From Bacillota bacterium (GTDB lineage Bacteria; Bacillota; Clostridia; Oscillospirales; Acutalibacteraceae): a stretch of DNA of 5,522 nt. Where the stretch lies: positions 1 through 5,522 of the forward strand of contig JAEWUH010000269.1 of the NCBI GenBank assembly GCA_023397245.1, read 5' to 3'. Below are positions 3,376 through 5,522 of the stretch, in pieces. The notes beneath the pieces are model-generated. The model was not told the DNA's origin, did not search any database, and saw only the letters and a program-made list of their open reading frames with translations. Position 1 is the stretch's first letter. Each line of letters opens with the position of its first letter. The translations under genes and the position numbers were made by a program.

Positions 3376-5522
3376 ATGAAACAGGAATGGAGAAGTTTCA
3401 AAGGTTCACATTGGACGGACGATGTCAATGTGAGAGATTTTATTCAGGATAATTATACGCAATATGACGGAGACCAGAGCTTTTTGGAAAAGCCGACCGA
3501 TGCGACAAACAAGCTTTGGGGAAAAGTACAGGAATTGCAGAAACAGGAAAGAGCAAAGAATGGCGTGTTGGATATGGAGACAAAGGTTGTCTCCGGTATT
3601 ACCGCTTACGGATCAGCCTATATCGACAGTGAGGATAAAAGCCTTGAAAAAGTCGTGGGTTTGCAGACGGATAAGCCCCTGAAAAGAGCGTTCATGCCCT
3701 ACGGCGGAATCAAAATGGCAGAGGAAGCCTGCACCACATATGGCTATACGCCTGACCCTGAACTGCATAAGATTTTTACAGAATACCATAAGACACATAA
3801 TCAGGCGGTTTTTGATGCGTATACGCCCGAAATGAAGAAGGCTCGCCATAATAAGATCATAACCGGCCTTCCGGATACCTACGGGCGCGGACGCATCGTC
3901 GGCGATTATCGGCGTGTTGCTCTTTACGGCATTGATTACCTGATTGCAAAGAAAAAAGAAGATCTTTCCTGCTGCGGATCCGGCATTATGACGGATGATA
4001 TTATTCGCCAGAGAGAAGAGCTCTCCGATCAGATCAGATCCTTACAGCAAATGAAGAAAATGGCAGAAGCATACGGATTCGATATTTCGAAGCCGGCAAA
4101 TAACGCAAAGGAAGCCGTCCAGTGGCTGTACTTTGGATATCTGGCGGCAGTCAGAAGTCAGAACGGCGCAGCGATGAGCGTCGGCCGTGTGTCTACGTTT
4201 CTTGACATCTATATCAATCGTGATTTGGAGGAGGGAACGCTGACCGAGAAGGAAGCACAGGAATTGATCGACCACTTGGTCTTAAAGCTCAGAATGGTGA
4301 AGTTCGCCCGTATTCCTTCATACAATCAGCTGTTCTCCGGAGATCCTGTCTGGGCTACGCTGGAAACGGCAGGCCTTGGAGCGGATGGCCGCCACATGGT
4401 AACCAGGAACGACTATCGGTTTCTGCACACGCTGGAAAATATGGGACCTGCGCCGGAACCAAATCTTACGGTTCTTTATTCTTCCAGGCTTCCGGAAAAC
4501 TATAAGAAGTATGCGGCTTATATTTCTGTGAAAACAAGCTCCATTCAATACGAAAATGACGATGTGATGCGCCCGATCTGGGGAGACGACTACAGCATCT
4601 GCTGCTGTGTATCCGCAACACAAACCGGTAAGGAAATGCAGTTCTTTGGAGCCCGCGCAAATCTTGCCAAGTGCCTGCTGTATGCAATCAACGGCGGTGT
4701 TGATGAAAAGTCCGGTGAGCAGGTGGGGCCGGCTTACAAGCCCGTCACCTCCGCGGTTCTTGACTATGATGACGTGATGGCAAAGTACGATGTTATGATG
4801 GATTGGCTTGCGGGACTTTATGTGAATGTTCTGAACCTGATTCAGTATATGCATGACAAGTATTACTACGAAGCAGCAGAGATGGCACTGATTGATACCG
4901 ACGTAAGAAGAACATTCGCAACCGGTATTGCGGGCTTTTCCCATGTGGTCGATTCCTTGTCCGCCATTCAATACGCAAAGGTAACTCCTGTACGCAATGA
5001 GAACGGTGTGGCTGTGGACTTTAAGATAGAGGGCGATTTCCCGCGTTACGGAAATGACGATGACCGCGCCGATGACATTGCCGTATGGCTCCTGAAGGCC
5101 TTCATGAAAAAGCTTCGGAAGTATCATACTTATCGTCATTCAGAGCCTACAACGTCCATTCTTACGATTACATCCAATGTCGTTTACGGCAAGAATACCG
5201 GCACGCTTCCGGATGGAAGAAAGGCGTGGACACCGCTGGCACCCGGTGCAAATCCGTCCTACGGTGCGGAAAAGAACGGGCTTCTCGCTTCCCTTAACTC
5301 CGTTGCGAAACTCCCTTACGAGTATGCGCTTGACGGCATTTCCAACACGCAGACCATCAGTCCAAGTGCGCTTGGGCATACAGAGGAAGAACAGAGCGAA
5401 ACGCTTGTACATGTTTTTGACGGATATTTTGACCGCGGTGCCCATCATCTTAATGTCAATGTATTCGGTGTTGAAAAACTGAAAGACGCGATGGAGCATC
5501 CCGAGAAACCGGAGTATGCCAA
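3376..5522 (+). CDS. pflB: Pyruvate formate-lyase (formate acetyltransferase), C-terminus beyond window
   Basis: 715 codons are open to the window end. The enzyme converts pyruvate and CoA to acetyl-CoA and formate in anaerobic fermentation, using a glycyl radical installed by PflA. Co-linear similarity to E. coli PFL (760 residues) runs throughout: VNVRDFIQDNYT (17-28), VVGLQTDKPLKRAFMPYGGIKM, the YGRGRIVGDYRRVALYG segment (169 onward), SQNGAAMS, the MGPAPEPN stretch, and SSIQYENDD. The catalytic cysteine pair is C410-C411, equal to C418-C419, and R427 in FFGAR equals R435, which binds the substrate carboxylate. C409 replaces the usual alanine, giving three cysteines in a row. Late motifs TITSNVVYGKNTGTLPDGR and HHLNVNVF are present. 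Roughly 35-40 residues should be missing, including the RVSGYAVRF-type segment with the radical glycine, so that residue cannot be checked. The start is ATG 3376, with AAGGAG at 3361-3366. The gene has its own FNR-box promoter. Confidence 0.97.
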   Translation, partial: MKQEWRSFKGSHWTDDVNVRDFIQDNYTQYDGDQSFLEKPTDATNKLWGKVQELQKQERAKNGVLDMETKVVSGITAYGSAYIDSEDKSLEKVVGLQTDKPLKRAFMPYGGIKMAEEACTTYGYTPDPELHKIFTEYHKTHNQAVFDAYTPEMKKARHNKIITGLPDTYGRGRIVGDYRRVALYGIDYLIAKKKEDLSCCGSGIMTDDIIRQREELSDQIRSLQQMKKMAEAYGFDISKPANNAKEAVQWLYFGYLAAVRSQNGAAMSVGRVSTFLDIYINRDLEEGTLTEKEAQELIDHLVLKLRMVKFARIPSYNQLFSGDPVWATLETAGLGADGRHMVTRNDYRFLHTLENMGPAPEPNLTVLYSSRLPENYKKYAAYISVKTSSIQYENDDVMRPIWGDDYSICCCVSATQTGKEMQFFGARANLAKCLLYAINGGVDEKSGEQVGPAYKPVTSAVLDYDDVMAKYDVMMDWLAGLYVNVLNLIQYMHDKYYYEAAEMALIDTDVRRTFATGIAGFSHVVDSLSAIQYAKVTPVRNENGVAVDFKIEGDFPRYGNDDDRADDIAVWLLKAFMKKLRKYHTYRHSEPTTSILTITSNVVYGKNTGTLPDGRKAWTPLAPGANPSYGAEKNGLLASLNSVAKLPYEYALDGISNTQTISPSALGHTEEEQSETLVHVFDGYFDRGAHHLNVNVFGVEKLKDAMEHPEKPEYA

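Noticed and set aside
4318..5139. Long minus-strand open frame of 273 codons opposite pflB
   Set aside because: It is the antisense shadow of a firmly identified pflB reading frame. Its translation has no recognisable domain and no ribosome binding site.
1..5522. CRISPR arrays, insertion sequences or toxin-antitoxin genes
   Set aside because: No regularly spaced repeats, transposase motifs, terminal inverted repeats or small paired genes were seen on either strand.

Overview
The window suggests a low-to-mid GC anaerobic or facultative fermenter, most likely a Bacillota/Clostridia member. This rests on strong AGGAG-type ribosome binding sites, GTG and ATG starts, extended -10 promoters and a pyruvate formate-lyase system under an FNR-type oxygen sensor. 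The taxonomic placement is inference; no marker gene is present.

Layout. Positions 1-1275 hold two leftward (minus-strand) genes. The first is a class I SAM-dependent methyltransferase that is cut by the window start. The second is an unrecognised protein with about six membrane segments. This side is AT-rich. The control region at 1276-1544 is divergent. It contains an extended -10 promoter for the membrane gene, a strong bidirectional terminator-like hairpin, a 17-nt match to the 3' end of a tRNA (minus strand, CCA included) directly before that hairpin, and the promoter of the next gene. The tRNA scrap with its terminator looks like an integration or recombination scar separating the two halves.

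Positions 1545-5522 hold three rightward genes: an FNR-family regulator with all four [4Fe-4S] cysteine ligands, pyruvate formate-lyase activating enzyme (pflA), and pyruvate formate-lyase (pflB, missing only its C-terminal end with the glycyl-radical segment).

How the genes work together. The clearest finding is regulatory. Perfect FNR boxes (TTGAT-N4-ATCAA) stand before both pflA (2406-2419) and pflB (3278-3291). In both cases the box centre lies 29.5 nt upstream of the first base of the -10 element, which puts it near -41.5 from the expected transcription start. That is the classical class II FNR activation geometry. The regulator next door has the E-x-x-S-R recognition-helix motif that reads TTGAT. 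The three genes therefore form a compact module: oxygen sensor, radical activase and radical enzyme, with activase and enzyme each having their own matched anaerobic promoter. I found no wholly unknown system. The most unusual points are this self-contained circuit, an E. coli-style N-terminal Fe-S ligand set in a probable Bacillota, and the tRNA scar beside it.
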